From Telopea speciosissima (taxonomy: Eukaryota; Streptophyta; Magnoliopsida; Proteales; Proteaceae): a stretch of 64,000 nt of DNA. The notes beneath the pieces were generated by a model, which worked only from the letters and a program-made list of their open reading frames with translations, was not told the origin of the DNA and ran no database searches. Positions 63,513-64,000 of the stretch are shown piece after piece. Made by a program: the position numbers and the translations under genes. Where the stretch lies: contig NC_057920.1 of NCBI RefSeq assembly GCF_018873765.1, forward strand, positions 9,127,307 through 9,191,306, given 5' to 3'. Each line of letters opens with the position of its first letter. The first letter of the stretch is position 1.

Positions 63513-64000
63513 CTGCAAATTAAAGTTTCACATATTAGAGCATACAAACTCCTCAAGTATGGTGTAAAACATAGCTCTCACATAGGAAGGTCAAACAATA
63601 CTTAACAACAAAACCATATAATTTGTTAAAACAATTACCATTGAACGCCCAACGGTAAAAAAGATGCAAATTTCACCTTCATGAATCAAACTTTGAATAG
63701 TTATATGAAGAAAGGAAGTGGAACCAATTCTGAAATTCTCCGCATTATAATGGCTGGATAAATATAATGGGAACACAGTTCAATACCTAACCCATTCCCA
63801 TATCTATAGGATGATGATCCCAATCAGTGACTTTCTAGTTTAAAATAACCATTAGCAATTAGTTAGTAACTTGTTACTGTTGACAAAACCAAAGATAAAG
63901 CAAACCAGAGTCTATGAAAAGGAGAACGATGGGAGAGAGGATGCGCTGAACCATGATAGATTTGGTCTGTGTGTTCTCATGGACTACTATCTTTATTTAT
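63513..64000. other. IRE4: Kinase intron or upstream DNA at the right edge
   Basis: No frame here matches the next upstream kinase exon, which must lie beyond the window. Nothing else is supported. Confidence 0.5.

Noticed and set aside
63591..63960. Further upstream kinase exon near the right edge
   Set aside because: Minus-strand translations here do not match the family block expected before TTDLADI, and no convincing splice-bounded frame was found.

Overview
This window is plant nuclear DNA, most likely from an angiosperm. It holds two intron-rich genes of plant-specific families, both on the minus strand, embedded in transposable elements typical of plants: Ty3/gypsy of the Tat type, Ty1/copia, a TRIM, an L1-type LINE, Au-like SINEs and Mutator-like elements. 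Base composition is AT-rich apart from one GC-rich retrotransposon. The species cannot be fixed from the sequence alone.

Layout. 1-8.5 kb: a possible C-terminal exon of a plus-strand gene, then mostly non-coding DNA with three TIR or foldback elements. One is a 1.7 kb Mutator-like element carrying a decayed piece of a CCHC/SHAQKYF MYB gene (Pack-MULE). 8.6-21.6 kb: a complete four-exon YUCCA-type flavin monooxygenase gene (425 aa predicted, auxin biosynthesis). Its third intron holds a 9.6 kb Tat-type gypsy element with long LTRs and a perfect 5-bp target duplication. 21.6-31.4 kb: intergenic, with one possible small membrane-protein gene, a LINE ORF1 fragment and a foldback element. 31.4-63.5 kb and beyond: the last 13 exons (519 aa) of an IRE-type AGC protein kinase gene whose N-terminal half lies past the right edge.

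The kinase introns are large because of insertions. The 12.1 kb intron holds an inverted pair of gypsy fragments and a young copia element. The 10.1 kb intron holds a TRIM, a LINE and a truncated SINE. A further SINE lies in a short intron. Every exon of both genes joins in frame with GT-AG boundaries, so neither gene looks broken by its insertions.

The two genes show no sequence sign of working together; they are neighbours on the same strand. I found no bacterial-type system, CRISPR array, rRNA or tRNA gene. The items most worth a second look are the retrotransposon-filled YUCCA intron, the MYB-carrying Pack-MULE, the 33-bp array and CpG-rich LTR repeats of the gypsy element, and the transition-only decay of the LINE.
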